In this document: piece by piece, positions 63,859-64,000 of the stretch | Layout: each line of letters opens with the position of its first letter | How positions within the stretch are numbered: position 1 is the first letter of the stretch | DNA from: Cognatundibacterium jejuense | GTDB taxonomy: Bacteria > Pseudomonadota > Gammaproteobacteria > Burkholderiales > Burkholderiaceae_D | NCBI RefSeq assembly: GCF_014284255.1 | Contig: NZ_JACOFV010000016.1 | Coordinates: 1-64,000, forward strand | Direction of reading: 5' to 3' | DNA length: 64,000 nucleotides | Notes under the pieces: generated by a model | Databases searched by the model: none | What the model saw: only the letters and a program-made list of their open reading frames with translations | Told to the model about the DNA's origin: nothing | Made by a program: the position numbers and the translations under genes

Positions 63859-64000
63859 ATGACACGTCGCACCGTTTTAAAAGCAGTTGCTCTGGCAGCA
63901 ATGACTTTAACTAGCACCGGTTGGATGTCGCAATCCATGGCGGCTGACACGATTAAGGTAGGGATTTTGCATTCGCTGTCCGGTACGATGGCGATCTCGG
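63859..64000 (+). CDS. urtA: Urea ABC transporter substrate-binding protein UrtA, N-terminal part (3' partial)
   Basis: Only 47 residues are in the window. A signal peptide (VLKAVALAALTLTSTGW-like, ending near SMAAD) is followed by TIKVGILHSLSGTMAIS, which is the characteristic start of UrtA and the related amide-binding proteins. It would bind urea (or short amides) in the periplasm for UrtBCDE. AGGAG lies 5 nt before ATG 63859. A sigma-54 promoter upstream fits control by nitrogen limitation. FmdD/AmiC-type relatives share this N terminus and cannot be excluded. Confidence 0.85.
   Translation, partial: MTRRTVLKAVALAAMTLTSTGWMSQSMAADTIKVGILHSLSGTMAIS

Overview
The window looks like chromosomal DNA of a betaproteobacterium of the Oxalobacteraceae type (Undibacterium/Herminiimonas-like). 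The reasons are moderate base composition, the ExbD/TPR end of a Ton cluster, a glycine-riboswitch gcvTHP operon, a TRZ/ATZ amidohydrolase, an RpoD with a very long N-terminal extension, and the order ppk-sixA / pstSCAB-phoU-phoB-phoR. No rRNA, tRNA, insertion sequence, prophage or CRISPR array was seen. Almost all of the window is housekeeping or regulatory DNA.

Layout. 1-5.2 kb: end of exbD, a secreted TPR protein, a LysM lytic transglycosylase (mltD) and a half-size ABC exporter. 5.7-13.1 kb: a periplasmic Ntn-hydrolase acylase, then a tandem glycine riboswitch controlling gcvT-gcvH-gcvP. 13.2-16.4 kb: a three-gene signalling operon (small protein, HDOD protein, cNMP-GGDEF cyclase) and a DUF1345 membrane protein. 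16.5-24.2 kb: M14 peptidase, amidohydrolase, FAH hydrolase plus zeta-class GST, a stand-alone REC protein, a pilin-like protein, and the PnuC/ribosylnicotinamide kinase pair. 24.2-28.5 kb: an orphan non-coding stretch, then rpoD with a good promoter and an early terminator in its leader. 28.5-30.6 kb: two c-type cytochromes.

30.7-44.1 kb is a phosphate-starvation island: a PstS paralogue, a histone-H1-like protein, OlsB (ornithine lipid synthesis) directly followed by a PlcP/LpxH-like metallophosphoesterase, sixA, ppk, pstSCAB, phoU, phoB and phoR. Pho boxes are visible upstream of olsB, ppk and pstS, each followed by exactly 10 nt and a -10-like hexamer. A weaker copy precedes the H1-like gene. 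The likely logic is that PhoBR senses low phosphate through Pst/PhoU, imports phosphate, handles polyphosphate, and replaces phospholipid with phosphorus-free ornithine lipid.

44.2-50.2 kb is a second signalling cluster: an HD-GYP response regulator, a FIST sensor and a large PAS-rich hybrid kinase with two receivers and an HPt domain. 50.3-56 kb: aminopeptidase P, metG and an M29-like peptidase. 56.2-62.3 kb: an AraC regulator divergent from a tight operon of an alkylglycerone-phosphate-synthase-like flavoenzyme, a GlpD-like dehydrogenase and an FGGY kinase. 62.3-64 kb: an uncharacterised asparagine/serine-rich protein and the start of urtA (urea uptake) behind a well-spaced sigma-54 promoter.

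All calls come from reading sequence and recalled family motifs. No database search was run.
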